This document shows positions 34,903 through 42,732 of a stretch of 64,000 nucleotides of DNA, piece by piece; positions within the stretch are counted from its first letter, which is position 1; each line of letters starts with the position of its first letter. Made by a program: the position numbers and the translations under genes. The notes under the pieces are model-generated. The model saw nothing but the letters and a program-made list of their open reading frames with translations. It was not told the origin of the DNA and made no database searches. Source of the stretch: Dongia_A sp035695765 (GTDB lineage: Bacteria; Pseudomonadota; Alphaproteobacteria; Dongiales; Dongiaceae); the NCBI GenBank assembly GCA_035695765.1, contig DASRRI010000038.1, forward strand, positions 1-64,000. Reading direction: 5' to 3'.

Positions 34903-35862
34903 TCACTCTTTCGGGAGGGTCACTGGGTCGATCTTGGACATCGGCACCGCCGCTTCCATCACGAGCCGGACGGCGATGTCGGGCCTGACGGTATGTTTCA
35001 GATCCACGATCAGCTTGTGGGCCGCCATCGCCAGGTGCAACGGCCAGCTCATCGGTTCGGTGCCGGCCAGCTTGCGGCGCGCCGCCGGCCAGAAGCGGCT
35101 GACAGCGTCGCGCGGCAGAACAATGGGCATATGGGCATCGGGCACGCGTGGAATGCCGAATTCCGCACCGCCAACGGTCGCGGCGCAATGCTTGATCACG
35201 TCGGTGACGTCGGGAAGATTGATTGCGCCAGCCTCGTAGCCCGCGTCCGAGACGATCTTCCAGATCGAGGCATGGCCGGTCTCTCTCACGCCGGGCTTGC
35301 CGCCATCCTTGGCGACGATGATCGTGTTGAGCAGCTCGCCGAAGAAATAGACTTCGCCCGAGCGCGTCTCGATCACCACGAAGGCTTGGTCGAGCGTGAG
35401 CTTGCCAGGCTTCACCACCGCCTCGCGGATCGCCTGCTGCGCGGCATAGCCGGCCAGCGCGCCGAGCGCGCACAGCACCGATTCCTGCTGAACCTCTTTG
35501 CGCACGCGCAGCTCGCTCATGAGCCAGGTCAGCAAAGACTCAGAGAGACCATCGATCGCGATGGCAATCGGAACGGTGTGCTTGCTGTCCGCTTTGTTCT
35601 GCGTGGTGGCGGGTTGCCAGCCGAAAGAGAGCTCAACTTCCGTGCTGCTGTCGCGCGCGCTGCGGTCATTGGCGACCACGCGCGGCGCCGTGCCGTCGGT
35701 GGTTTCGGGGATCGGCGTCTGGCGTCGGCCAAAGCCGCCAGACGACGGCACGGGAGATGGCTCCGCGTCGAATCCGGTGGAGCGCCGCAAGGATGCGCCG
35801 CTGCCCTTCTCCTGCTCTTCTGCCCGACCGCTCAGAGCCTTCATCCTCGATTGATCAAACAC
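34903..35862 (-). CDS. Unknown protein, three-paralogue family (short form 1, first in operon)
   Basis: This protein of about 319 residues is the first gene of the operon. The conserved domain starts near residue 120 (LLTWLMSELRVRK, LGALAGYAAQQAIREAVV, GEVYFFGELLN, ASIWKIVSD, AEFGIPRVPDAH, VLPRDAVSRFWPAAR, MSWPLHLAMAAH, VRLVMEAAVPMSKIDP). The N-terminal linker contains GGFGRRQTPIP, as in its partners. I chose the GTG at 35862 because it gives MFDQSRMKAL, which lines up with the MFDRLK and MLDRLK starts of the paralogues. An ATG at 35898 gives 331 residues with an unmatched front. The function is not recognised. Confidence 0.75.
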   Translation of the reverse strand: MFDQSRMKALSGRAEEQEKGSGASLRRSTGFDAEPSPVPSSGGFGRRQTPIPETTDGTAPRVVANDRSARDSSTEVELSFGWQPATTQNKADSKHTVPIAIAIDGLSESLLTWLMSELRVRKEVQQESVLCALGALAGYAAQQAIREAVVKPGKLTLDQAFVVIETRSGEVYFFGELLNTIIVAKDGGKPGVRETGHASIWKIVSDAGYEAGAINLPDVTDVIKHCAATVGGAEFGIPRVPDAHMPIVLPRDAVSRFWPAARRKLAGTEPMSWPLHLAMAAHKLIVDLKHTVRPDIAVRLVMEAAVPMSKIDPVTLPKE

Positions 35863-36324
35863 GACGAAAATCCAATGAATCTCGCGCTTTAAGAGCATAC
35901 CTCGAAGGTCATAGCTTGAAAAGCGCGATGCTCCCTTTGTAGCGCGAAATGGTGAATCGATAGTTTACGAAAGGTGAATGCAAGCGGCCCAGCGCGTGCT
36001 AGGCTTTTCGCGCATTGCATGTGATCGGGGGGTCAACATGGCATTTGCCAGCCTGCACGTGGCTCGGCCCACGAACCGTCTAATTTATCTCAATGGCGAT
36101 TATGTCACTCCGGCGGGCAATTCCTCGCGCGACAGCTTCACGGTCCCGAGCGGCGGCGGCATCGCCGTTAAGTCATTAAGACCGGCCTGTGAGGCAGGTC
36201 ACTGCGCATTGGCCATCGACATCCGATCTATGAGGGGCCGGCTGCTGCCCGCAGGCGGAGCGCCGCGTGTGACGCACGTCACAACAGAACCGCGGCGGAC
36301 ATCCATCTTTTTCGATCGGAGTCC
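35863..36324. promoter_or_regulatory. 462-bp regulatory region with two CRP-like palindromes
   Basis: The region lies between the divergent three-paralogue operon and the DUF1127 gene. TGTGACGCACGTCACA at 36268-36283 is a perfect 16-bp palindrome of the TGTGA-N6-TCACA form that CRP/FNR-family regulators bind. TGTGAGGCAGGTCACT at 36188-36203 is a near match 80 bp upstream. An ORF at 36038-36328 overlaps both sites and is weakly supported. The sites most likely control the DUF1127 gene that starts 42 nt downstream of the second one. Confidence 0.6.
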
Positions 36325-36328
36325 ATGA
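36038..36328 (+). CDS. Doubtful small ORF upstream of the DUF1127 gene
   Basis: A 96-codon frame begins MAFASLHVARPTNRLIYLNG, continues with a Ser/Gly-rich TPAGNSSRDSFTVPSGGG stretch, and ends overlapping the next start by ATGA. Its first 45 codons read like a real small protein. The second half covers both CRP-like palindromes and has no protein character. It may be a short real leader gene whose true end is unclear, or a chance frame. No family is recognised. Confidence 0.2.
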   Translation: MAFASLHVARPTNRLIYLNGDYVTPAGNSSRDSFTVPSGGGIAVKSLRPACEAGHCALAIDIRSMRGRLLPAGGAPRVTHVTTEPRRTSIFFDRSP

Positions 36329-36561
36329 TGAAGATGCGTTTTGCATATGAGAGTGCTGCGGCCTATTCGGCGCCGCGTTCTTCACTTATCACGCAACTCG
36401 GCGCGCTGCTCGACGGGGCGATGGCCATGCCGCGCATCTGGTCGCGCCGCCGGTGCGAGCGGCGTGCGCTGCGGCAGCTTGACGACCGTATGCTGCGCGA
36501 CATCGGTCTCGATCGGTTCCAGGCGCAGAAGGTAGCCGCACGCCCATTCTGGCGGGTGTAA
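36325..36561 (+). CDS. DUF1127 small protein
   Basis: This 78-residue protein is common in alphaproteobacteria. Its C-terminal half is the DUF1127 core: RRALRQLDDRMLRDIGLDRFQAQKVAARPFWRV, read as two segments around the conserved DIGL. The Arg-rich helix suggests RNA or protein binding; DUF1127 proteins have been linked to small-RNA maturation and to phosphate/stress responses in some relatives. GGAG lies 3 nt before the first ATG and 6 nt before the second (36328), so the second may be used. Two CRP-like palindromes upstream suggest control by a CRP/FNR-type regulator. Confidence 0.8.
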   Translation: MMKMRFAYESAAAYSAPRSSLITQLGALLDGAMAMPRIWSRRRCERRALRQLDDRMLRDIGLDRFQAQKVAARPFWRV

Positions 36562-36636
36562 GCACCGCCTATCGGCGCGACATCCGTGCGCGCTACACTG
36601 ACCCCAGAGAGCATTACGATCGATTGGAGAAAGCCC

Positions 36637-37089
36637 ATGCCAGAACCACGGAAAGCGCGCGCCATCGGGTTCAATCATGTCGCCCTGGTGGTCGGCGATA
36701 TCGACGAAGCACTCGCGTTCTATGGACGCCTGTTCGAGTTCACGCTGCGTGAGCGCGAGCAGGATGCCGCCTTCATCGATCTCGGCGACCAGTTCCTCGC
36801 CTTGCAAAAGGGCGAGGCCAAGACCGCGAACGACGGCCACCATTTCGGCCTGGTGGTCGACGACAAGGAGGCCGCCCGCCAGGCGCTAATCGCCGCGGGC
36901 ATCACACCGTTGCCGGGCCCCTTCCTCGATTTCCTCGATCCCTGGGGCAACCGGATAGAGATCATCGGCTATTCGAATATCCAGTTCACCAAGGCGCCGC
37001 ACGTCCTGCGCGGCATGGGCCTGGCACATCTAAAGAAGAACGCGAGCGCGTTGAAGGAGCTCGCCGAAAAGGGCATGGCGCCGGATTGA
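36637..37089 (+). CDS. VOC-family (glyoxalase/dioxygenase fold) protein
   Basis: This 150-residue single VOC module pair contains FNHVALVVGDIDEALAFYGRLF with the first metal-ligand His, then HHFGLVVDDKEAARQAL, and FLDFLDPWGNRIEIIGY with the closing Glu. The ATG has GGAGA 6 nt upstream. The layout fits a lyase, dioxygenase or resistance protein acting on a small molecule. The family is too broad to name a substrate. A C-terminal Lys-rich helix extends beyond the fold. Confidence 0.8.
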   Translation: MPEPRKARAIGFNHVALVVGDIDEALAFYGRLFEFTLREREQDAAFIDLGDQFLALQKGEAKTANDGHHFGLVVDDKEAARQALIAAGITPLPGPFLDFLDPWGNRIEIIGYSNIQFTKAPHVLRGMGLAHLKKNASALKELAEKGMAPD

Positions 37090-37124
37090 CCGCTGGTCAC
37101 GCGCTGTGTGTAACGGTGCGGAGA

Positions 37125-38108
37125 TCAGGAGGATGCGTGAGGCGTGATGATGCCTTGCGCAGTTTCGAGCGCAGTCCGTTGCGTGGAACGGTGCCGATAG
37201 CGCTCGGCGGCGGCGGCGCTCGCGGCAAGGAGCGTGCCGGCGATCAGATCGACAAAGTAATGCCCGCCCATCAGCGGTGTCGAAGCGACCAGTGCCACCG
37301 CATACAGGATGGCCACCCAGGACAGGGCGCGCAGGCCGCGGCAGACATAAGCCACCAGGATCGCCGAGGCGGTGTGGAACGATGGGAATTCGACCAGGCC
37401 CGGCATCTCGCGCAGATCGAGCTGATAAGGCGCAGTGGAACGCAGCGCTTCCAGCGGCTGGATGTAGTAGGTGCCGGCACCGGTTCCGAATGCGGCGGCC
37501 AATTCGGGTGAGGCATAGCGGATCATGACGCCGATGCAGGGAAAGAATGCGCCGATGATCGTGGACGCCGCGGCGCAGACGAAGAACAGCCTGACATATT
37601 CCGCAGCGCGCGCAGCGCCCTTGAGATAGAACAGCGCGGCGAACAACACGATCGTCAGCTGGGTCAGGCTGAGATAGCTGAGCCGCAGCGTCTGGGCCAG
37701 CCACGGATGCGCGGCGATCGCCGTCGCGTAGGCGAGCCAATCGAAGCCGACCGCGCGATCCCATGAATCGAGCAGATCGTCGGCCAGCGGGACCCGCGTG
37801 CTCATGAGCAGATAGTCGAGGATCTTGAGGCCCACGAAGGCGAGCATGATGAAGGACGCGCCGACCGAGGCGTCGCGCACCCAGGCGGCGAGGGAACCTT
37901 TCCGCAGGCCAATCACCAGGGCGAGGCCCGCCATGACCGCGACCACCACCACCGGCATCACGACGATGGACAGCCGCTCGCTCGCCGCCAGCCAGACCGT
38001 GTCGATCGCGAACACCAGGCCGATTGCGCACCACAGCCAATTGCCGGGAAACAGCACGCGATCACCGAACAGGCGCATTTGCGCGGGAACAGCTTGCAGG
38101 GGTCGCAT
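37125..38108 (-). CDS. PAP2-superfamily membrane protein (third copy, diverged)
   Basis: This 327-residue polytopic membrane protein has the PAP2/AUR1-like motifs as PSFHTASAIL and MGGHYFVDLIAG near the C terminus, plus WDRAVGFDW, which matches the WDRAIHFG segment of the 2151-3299 protein. It is shorter and clearly diverged from the ftsK-linked pair. It would act on a lipid phosphate or transfer a phospho-head-group in the inner membrane. It stands alone, convergent with the VOC gene. Confidence 0.78.
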   Translation of the reverse strand: MRPLQAVPAQMRLFGDRVLFPGNWLWCAIGLVFAIDTVWLAASERLSIVVMPVVVVAVMAGLALVIGLRKGSLAAWVRDASVGASFIMLAFVGLKILDYLLMSTRVPLADDLLDSWDRAVGFDWLAYATAIAAHPWLAQTLRLSYLSLTQLTIVLFAALFYLKGAARAAEYVRLFFVCAAASTIIGAFFPCIGVMIRYASPELAAAFGTGAGTYYIQPLEALRSTAPYQLDLREMPGLVEFPSFHTASAILVAYVCRGLRALSWVAILYAVALVASTPLMGGHYFVDLIAGTLLAASAAAAERYRHRSTQRTALETAQGIITPHASS

Positions 38109-38268
38109 CCTTAACTCGCTCTGCCGTAGGACTTAGGGCGAAGTCTTGTTGAAGCGGGACCGGTGGCTGTTCCGGAATAAATGGGTCAGTCCTAAGAACG
38201 GGTTAAGAACGAATACTTGGACGGAATACGCGCCCGGAATCAGGCTGCACCAGACCAGGTGCGGGCCG

Positions 38269-38796
38269 TCACGCGACCGGGAGCGCCTCGATCGCGCGGA
38301 CATAGGCCTCGTGCACTGCGCTCTCGAACCCGACGAAGCAGACGCGCTGCAGTGATGATCCGCGACGCAGGAAGGCGACCGTCTCGTCGAGCGCGATGTC
38401 GACGGCCGGCTCCAGCGGATAGCGATAGATGCCGCAGCTGATGGCGGGAAAGGCGATCGACCGCAGGGATTTGGACTCCGCCAAGGCCAGTGAGCTTGCA
38501 TAGCAGTTGCGCAACAGGGCCGGCTCGTTGCTGCCGCCCCCGTTCCAGACCGGCCCTACGGTGTGAATGATGTATCGTGCTGGCAGGCGATAGCCGCCGG
38601 TGATCTTGGCCTCGCCGGTCTTGCACCCGCCGAGCAGCCGGCATTCCTGGACAAGCTCGGGCCCGGCCGCGCGGTGGATAGCGCCGTCGACTCCGCCGCC
38701 GCCGAGCAACGATGAATTCGCCGCGTTCACGATCGCATCGACGGCGAGCTTGGTGATGTCGCCCTTGACCGCTTCGATTTTCGCTCGAATGGACAT
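38269..38796 (-). CDS. Macrodomain protein (O-acetyl-ADP-ribose deacetylase type)
   Basis: This 175-residue stand-alone macrodomain binds and hydrolyses ADP-ribose derivatives, such as O-acetyl-ADP-ribose or mono-ADP-ribose on proteins. Diagnostic segments are VKGDITKLAVDAIVNAANS, LLGGGGVDGAIHRAAGPELV (catalytic loop), GEAKITGGYRLPARYIIH and AFPAISCGIYRYP. The Asn of NAANS and the Asp of GVDGAI match the catalytic residues of the MacroD/YmdB group. It follows the secreted-protein gene by 29 nt on the same strand and is probably co-transcribed with it. Confidence 0.9.
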   Translation of the reverse strand: MSIRAKIEAVKGDITKLAVDAIVNAANSSLLGGGGVDGAIHRAAGPELVQECRLLGGCKTGEAKITGGYRLPARYIIHTVGPVWNGGGSNEPALLRNCYASSLALAESKSLRSIAFPAISCGIYRYPLEPAVDIALDETVAFLRRGSSLQRVCFVGFESAVHEAYVRAIEALPVA

Positions 38797-38825
38797 GAGT
38801 CAGTATGGCCTTGTTGACTGGAGTC

Positions 38826-39338
38826 TCACGAGCAGCCCTCGACATATTCCACTTCCGGCACGCGGCCGGCATAGAACGACGTGACCTTGCCCTGCAGGGT
38901 CTCGAAGCGCACCGCCGCCTTGTGGTCCAAGGTCCAGAGGGTGAAATAGTTGCCGTCAGGCGCCACGTATTTGTGCGGCGTGACTTCGACAGACGCGCCC
39001 AGCACCTCCTTGACGTGATCTTCGCTATCGCCAACACCGAGCCCGCTCTTGGTCTTGATGCCGGGCTCGTTGACCTCGACCCGCACCACGCGGCCGTTGG
39101 AGACCATGAACCACAGCCCATCGATTGCAGGCTCCGGCCGCAGGTAATGGCATTCCGGATCGTCGACCGGACCATCGGATACCAGCTTCATGCCGAGCGC
39201 CTTGGAGGCCTGCTCCACGCTCATGCCGATCCGCGCCGGCCCGTAGCCGGCGGTGGTGATGCGCCAGTCGTCGGCGGCGGAGGCGCTACCAAGAGTACTC
39301 CCCAGCAAAACCCACACCATGTACATTATGCGTTGCAT
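38826..39338 (-). CDS. Hypothetical secreted (periplasmic) protein
   Basis: This 170-residue protein starts with a Sec signal peptide (MQRIMYMVWVLLGSTLGSASA, cleavage before ADDW). The mature part has WRITTAGYGPARIGMSVEQASKALG, a segment often seen in small bacterial secreted proteins, and DHVKEVLGASVEVTPHKY. Only two Cys residues remain in the mature part, one in DPECHYL and one at the C-terminal EGCS, so a disulfide is possible. The ATG at 39338 places the signal peptide properly; a start at 39383 would precede it. I assign no function. Confidence 0.7.
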   Translation of the reverse strand: MQRIMYMVWVLLGSTLGSASAADDWRITTAGYGPARIGMSVEQASKALGMKLVSDGPVDDPECHYLRPEPAIDGLWFMVSNGRVVRVEVNEPGIKTKSGLGVGDSEDHVKEVLGASVEVTPHKYVAPDGNYFTLWTLDHKAAVRFETLQGKVTSFYAGRVPEVEYVEGCS

Positions 39339-39395
39339 AGCCAACCGGCAGGATTGTTCTGTTGAAAAAATGGCACAGCGCAAATCGTCGCAGTG

Positions 39396-39845
39396 CTACT
39401 GACGCCTATCCTCCCGAAGCGGCATCTTATCGGCGCCGAGCCTGCGCAGCCGTTCGACGCGGCGCTTCTGATAGGCCACGATTTCGCGCGCCATCGGGAC
39501 TCTGCGGTCAAACCTCAAGTGCGTGATCGAGACGACGAAATCGCCACCGCCACCGTCGGTCCCGGCGCGCAATCGGCACATGATCCCGCCAGGGTCTCCT
39601 GCATAAGTGACCTCGGCGATTTGCCACTCCGGCTGCAGATCAAGCCCCGGTCTCTGTTGTCGAATTACAGCCGCCAACTCGGGCGTAGGCGTGGTGCGGA
39701 TCGGCAACATCTGTTGCATTCCCTCGAGCAGCGCGTCCACGCGAAGAAGGTCATCGATCACGCGGTCGAAACTCCACTGCACACGGCGATCAGCTTTACG
39801 GCGGACGCCGCCCGAACATGCATGTTCAATGCGGCCCGGCTCCAT
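39396..39845 (-). CDS. Hypothetical protein with a truncated paralogue near hslU
   Basis: This 149-residue protein is not recognised. Its C-terminal 75 residues (WQIAEVTYAGDPGGIMCRL, FVVSITHLRFD, AREIVAYQKRR, GADKMPLRED) are repeated with moderate divergence at 42733-42977, which shows the segment is a real, conserved coding unit. It has no signal peptide or membrane span. The C-terminal tail is basic, so nucleic-acid or ribosome contact is possible. The start is uncertain; a shorter form could begin at MQQMLP. Confidence 0.6.
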   Translation of the reverse strand: MEPGRIEHACSGGVRRKADRRVQWSFDRVIDDLLRVDALLEGMQQMLPIRTTPTPELAAVIRQQRPGLDLQPEWQIAEVTYAGDPGGIMCRLRAGTDGGGGDFVVSITHLRFDRRVPMAREIVAYQKRRVERLRRLGADKMPLREDRRQ

Positions 39846-39902
39846 GATGTCCGATTTTAGTTTATGTGCAGTTCGACCTCAAGCGTGACGGGCTTGCCAT
39901 AT

Positions 39903-39920
39903 TGTATCCAATTAGATACA
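39903..39920. promoter_or_regulatory. Palindromic operator candidate before the antitoxin-like gene
   Basis: TGTATC (39903-39908) and GATACA (39915-39920) form a perfect 6-bp inverted repeat with a 6-nt A/T spacer. It lies 48 nt before the antitoxin-like start. Antitoxins of this kind usually bind such palindromes to repress their own promoter. Confidence 0.55.
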
Positions 39921-39967
39921 GCGCCCGCATTACACGCTCCTGCGGACGGATGTGTTGGAGTAGAACA

Positions 39968-40279
39968 ATGGCGAAAGCGAAGAAGAAGGCAGCGGCGAAG
40001 GTCAGGGTCGGCAAGTTCGAGGCTTCCGACTATCTCAAGACAGAGATAGCCATTCGCGAATTCCTGGCGGCAGCGATGGAAGACTCGAATCCCGAAGTTT
40101 TCCTTGCCGCGCTGGGCGAGATCGCCAAGGCCCGCGGCATTGCCGCGCTCGCCAAACGCAGCGGCCTCGGCCGCGAAAGCCTCTACAAGACCCTCGCCCC
40201 CGGCTCAAAGCCGCGCTACGAGACGGTCTGCAAGCTGGTGGATGCACTGGGCGTGAAGCTGACCGTGAAGGCAGCGTAG
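39968..40279 (+). CDS. Antitoxin-like HTH protein (HI1420-type addiction-module family), orphan
   Basis: This 103-residue protein begins with a basic Lys/Ala tail, then DYLKTEIAIREFLAAAMED, a helical segment. An XRE-like helix-turn-helix follows: FLAALGEIAKARGIAALAKRSGLGRESLYKTLAPGSKPRYETVCKLVDALG. This is the layout of the putative addiction-module antidote family. The usual partner, a roughly 100-residue RelE/HigB-like toxin just upstream, is absent: 39846-39967 has no such frame, and none follows. GGAG lies 7 nt before the ATG. It may be a stranded antitoxin or now a plain regulator. Confidence 0.78.
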   Translation: MAKAKKKAAAKVRVGKFEASDYLKTEIAIREFLAAAMEDSNPEVFLAALGEIAKARGIAALAKRSGLGRESLYKTLAPGSKPRYETVCKLVDALGVKLTVKAA

Positions 40280-40437
40280 AACTCGACTCTGACCCTAACT
40301 TGCAGACCCGATCATCTACACGTTTGTGATACCGTCCGCCTCAACTTCAGGTAAGACGAACGCGCCACCCGGGCTTGAAAGGTCGGCCAGTCATGCCAGC
40401 TGACACGAGCCAGTCGTCGATGCGCTCGTCTGCCGGA

Positions 40438-41700
40438 TCAGGGTGTCCCACTCCCAATGAACGCCACCGTGACTCGCGAAATATTGGGCGGGAGCTTTTC
40501 GACGAACGCCTTGAAGCTCTTCGGTTGACCCTGCCCGATCGTGATCCCCGGCGCCTTTACGATGGAACGCTGCACCACCTGATTGGCGCTGTTCAGGAGG
40601 CTGATCTGCATCGGCGGAACTGCCTGGGGCTCAGCGCTGGAATTGACAATGATCCCCTGGATCAGCAGCCCGTGATCCTTCCGCACCGGATCGACCAGCG
40701 AGATGCCCAGGCCCGCGCCGGTACGAGCTGCTGGTTGCGGCGCAGCCGAGGCCACTGTCGGCGCCGGCGTTACAACAGCAGGTACCGCAGGTTTGACAGC
40801 TCCATTGCTCACGCCCGAAACGCTGGAGGGAGTGCTGTTGGACCCTGCTTGCCGCATTGCGCTCGACCCAGCAGTGCCAATGCAGAAGCCTATTCGATCG
40901 ACACAGTTGTCGGCAGGAAGAGCGGTTTGATGATGGAACCTGTTCGCATCGACCTCACGCTCTGCTTGGTGCGCTCCGGGACCAAAAAACGGCACAGGAA
41001 CGCTTCCCGGCACAGAGCCTGCCGGAATGGCGATCGTTGCACTCGCACTGGGCGGCGCGGCCTGCGGAGCGGCACGCGCTGGGGCTGGTTCAGCCGCCGG
41101 TACGCTGGACACGCCGACCGATGGCGCCGCGGACGGCGAGTCCATCGGCGCAGAGCTTGAAACCCCGCTTTCGCCGGTAGCTGCCTCCGCACCCGTCGCC
41201 CCTGACACCGTCGTGTCGCCGGTTGCCGCATTGCCGCCCACAGCTGCACCGGAACTGGTGTCGGTGGAAAGATCAGCGTCGGTGTCCGCATCAGCGCCGG
41301 CGCTGGTGTCAGCGTCAACGCTTGTTTCGGTGCCCGCATCGGTGCCGGCGGTGCTATCTGCACCAGCGCTTGTATCGCTGCTGGTATCAGTATCGGCGTT
41401 CACATCTCCGCCAGCGTCCGTATCGCCACTGGTATCGACATCTGCATCAACGCCAACATCACCGCCGGCATCCCCGGCACCAACACCCGCCGATGCATCA
41501 ATATCTGCACCGCCTAGGCTGCCTCCGGCCTCGGCACCGGCGCCTACTTTGTCGCCACCAACCAGAATGAGCGGCTCAGTGAGCGCGGGCCCGTTCATGG
41601 CGACCGCTAGCGGCGCACCCTGGGCTGTCGAGAGTCCGAGGCCCATGGTCAATGCGCCTGCGGCGCTCAACAATGCGTTGCGCGATGCTCTGCTCCACAT
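40438..41700 (-). CDS. Secreted Asp/Thr-repeat protein with DUF3426-like C-terminal domain
   Basis: This 420-residue protein has an N-terminal signal-like segment (SRNALLSAAGALTMGLGLSTAQGAPLA). Residues about 55-165 are Gly/Ala then Asp/Thr/Ser repeats (DTSSDTSAGADSTAGTD, DADTSAGADADTDADL), low-complexity and strongly acidic. An Ala/Pro region follows. The C-terminal 100 residues look like the FxLYD/DUF3426 beta-sandwich: GISLVDPVRKDHGLLIQGIIVNSS, QVVQRSIVKAPGI, LPPNISRVTVAFI. GGAG lies 9 nt before the ATG. It is probably exported. Ca2+ binding by the Asp repeats is possible but unproven. Confidence 0.65.
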   Translation of the reverse strand: MWSRASRNALLSAAGALTMGLGLSTAQGAPLAVAMNGPALTEPLILVGGDKVGAGAEAGGSLGGADIDASAGVGAGDAGGDVGVDADVDTSGDTDAGGDVNADTDTSSDTSAGADSTAGTDAGTETSVDADTSAGADADTDADLSTDTSSGAAVGGNAATGDTTVSGATGAEAATGESGVSSSAPMDSPSAAPSVGVSSVPAAEPAPARAAPQAAPPSASATIAIPAGSVPGSVPVPFFGPGAHQAEREVDANRFHHQTALPADNCVDRIGFCIGTAGSSAMRQAGSNSTPSSVSGVSNGAVKPAVPAVVTPAPTVASAAPQPAARTGAGLGISLVDPVRKDHGLLIQGIIVNSSAEPQAVPPMQISLLNSANQVVQRSIVKAPGITIGQGQPKSFKAFVEKLPPNISRVTVAFIGSGTP

Positions 41701-41891
41701 GACGGCGATCTCCAGGGCTGAAAGCTCTGGACTGCAAACCGCTGAGTGGCTTGCCGCGTTGCTCTCAGCCGGCGATGGCGTCGTTATCGGCGCGAAAAGG
41801 CGGCCGCCCTGACAAACGATGGTAAGGATGCTGAATGCAGGATGAACAAAGGCCCTAGCTGGACCGCCGTTTCGATCTCGAAATGCGTGCG

Positions 41892-42578
41892 CTAGCCGGC
41901 TTCGGATGGTTGCCCGAGGGATGCTTCTGCGCGCTCAGCCAACACCCAGTCAGCGACCAGCCGCAGTATCATTTGCCGCACGCCCCAGTAGAAGCGTTCC
42001 AGCTTCAGCACGGCGGCGGCGTTCTCGCGGATCTGCAGCGTTTCGCCGAACATCTCGAACGGCCAGTCGGCGGACCCTTCGAGGCGCTCAAGGTCGCTCT
42101 CCGAAAGGCCGTTGCCGTCGCTCCCGCTGAGGCGCCGATAGCGGATGAGATATCCGCGCTCCAAGGCGCTGCGTGTGCCGCCTGCCGGTGCACCGCTCCA
42201 CAAGCCGAGCGGCTGCGCCAGCGCCGCGCGGTGTTCCATCCATAGCACCTCTGCGCGCGCCTGCCTTTGCGCCTCGTTCTGTGGCGCTTCATCCTCGGTC
42301 TCCCATGGATAGAACCGCACCAGCATATTGCAGAACGCGCTGTGATAGCCGCTGTCGCCGGCGCCGGTCGCATAGAGCGCGCTGGATAGGCTGCTGACCG
42401 CCGACAGCAGCACGCGCGCGATCGCGAAATTGCACCCGCCGGCGAGGCCTGCTTCGCGCTGCGGCAGCCGCAGCAGATCATGCACGTCGCGGAAATAGAG
42501 ACTCTCCAGCGGACCGCGCACAAACCGCGCGATCTGCGGCCACCGCGTCTCTTCGATCGGAAGCGGGATGTACCCCAT
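41892..42578 (-). CDS. Hypothetical protein
   Basis: This 228-residue protein is of no family I recognise. The sequence is evenly mixed, without signal peptide or clear membrane spans: MGYIPLPIEETRWPQIARF, AGGCNFAIARVLLSAVSSLSSALYATG, then ERFYWGVRQMILRLVADWVLAERAEA. The aromatic-rich C-terminal helix may mediate contacts. Codon use and frame are consistent with a real gene. The neighbours are unrelated. Confidence 0.55.
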   Translation of the reverse strand: MGYIPLPIEETRWPQIARFVRGPLESLYFRDVHDLLRLPQREAGLAGGCNFAIARVLLSAVSSLSSALYATGAGDSGYHSAFCNMLVRFYPWETEDEAPQNEAQRQARAEVLWMEHRAALAQPLGLWSGAPAGGTRSALERGYLIRYRRLSGSDGNGLSESDLERLEGSADWPFEMFGETLQIRENAAAVLKLERFYWGVRQMILRLVADWVLAERAEASLGQPSEAG

Positions 42579-42732
42579 GTGCCGATTGTGGAGCAGCCGC
42601 TCGGCTCAAACAAGGCCGCCAGCGGAGTCGCCCGTTCATCTGGCGTTCATGCGCGTCTGATCCGGTGCTCGCGCGCCTGTCGTCCACGAGGCATTACGAA
42701 AGGAACATTCTCCGTTCCCGGCCTTTCTCTCG

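Noticed and set aside
36038..36328. Small ORF as a confident gene
   Set aside because: Its second half covers both CRP-like palindromes and has no protein character; kept only as a low-confidence feature.
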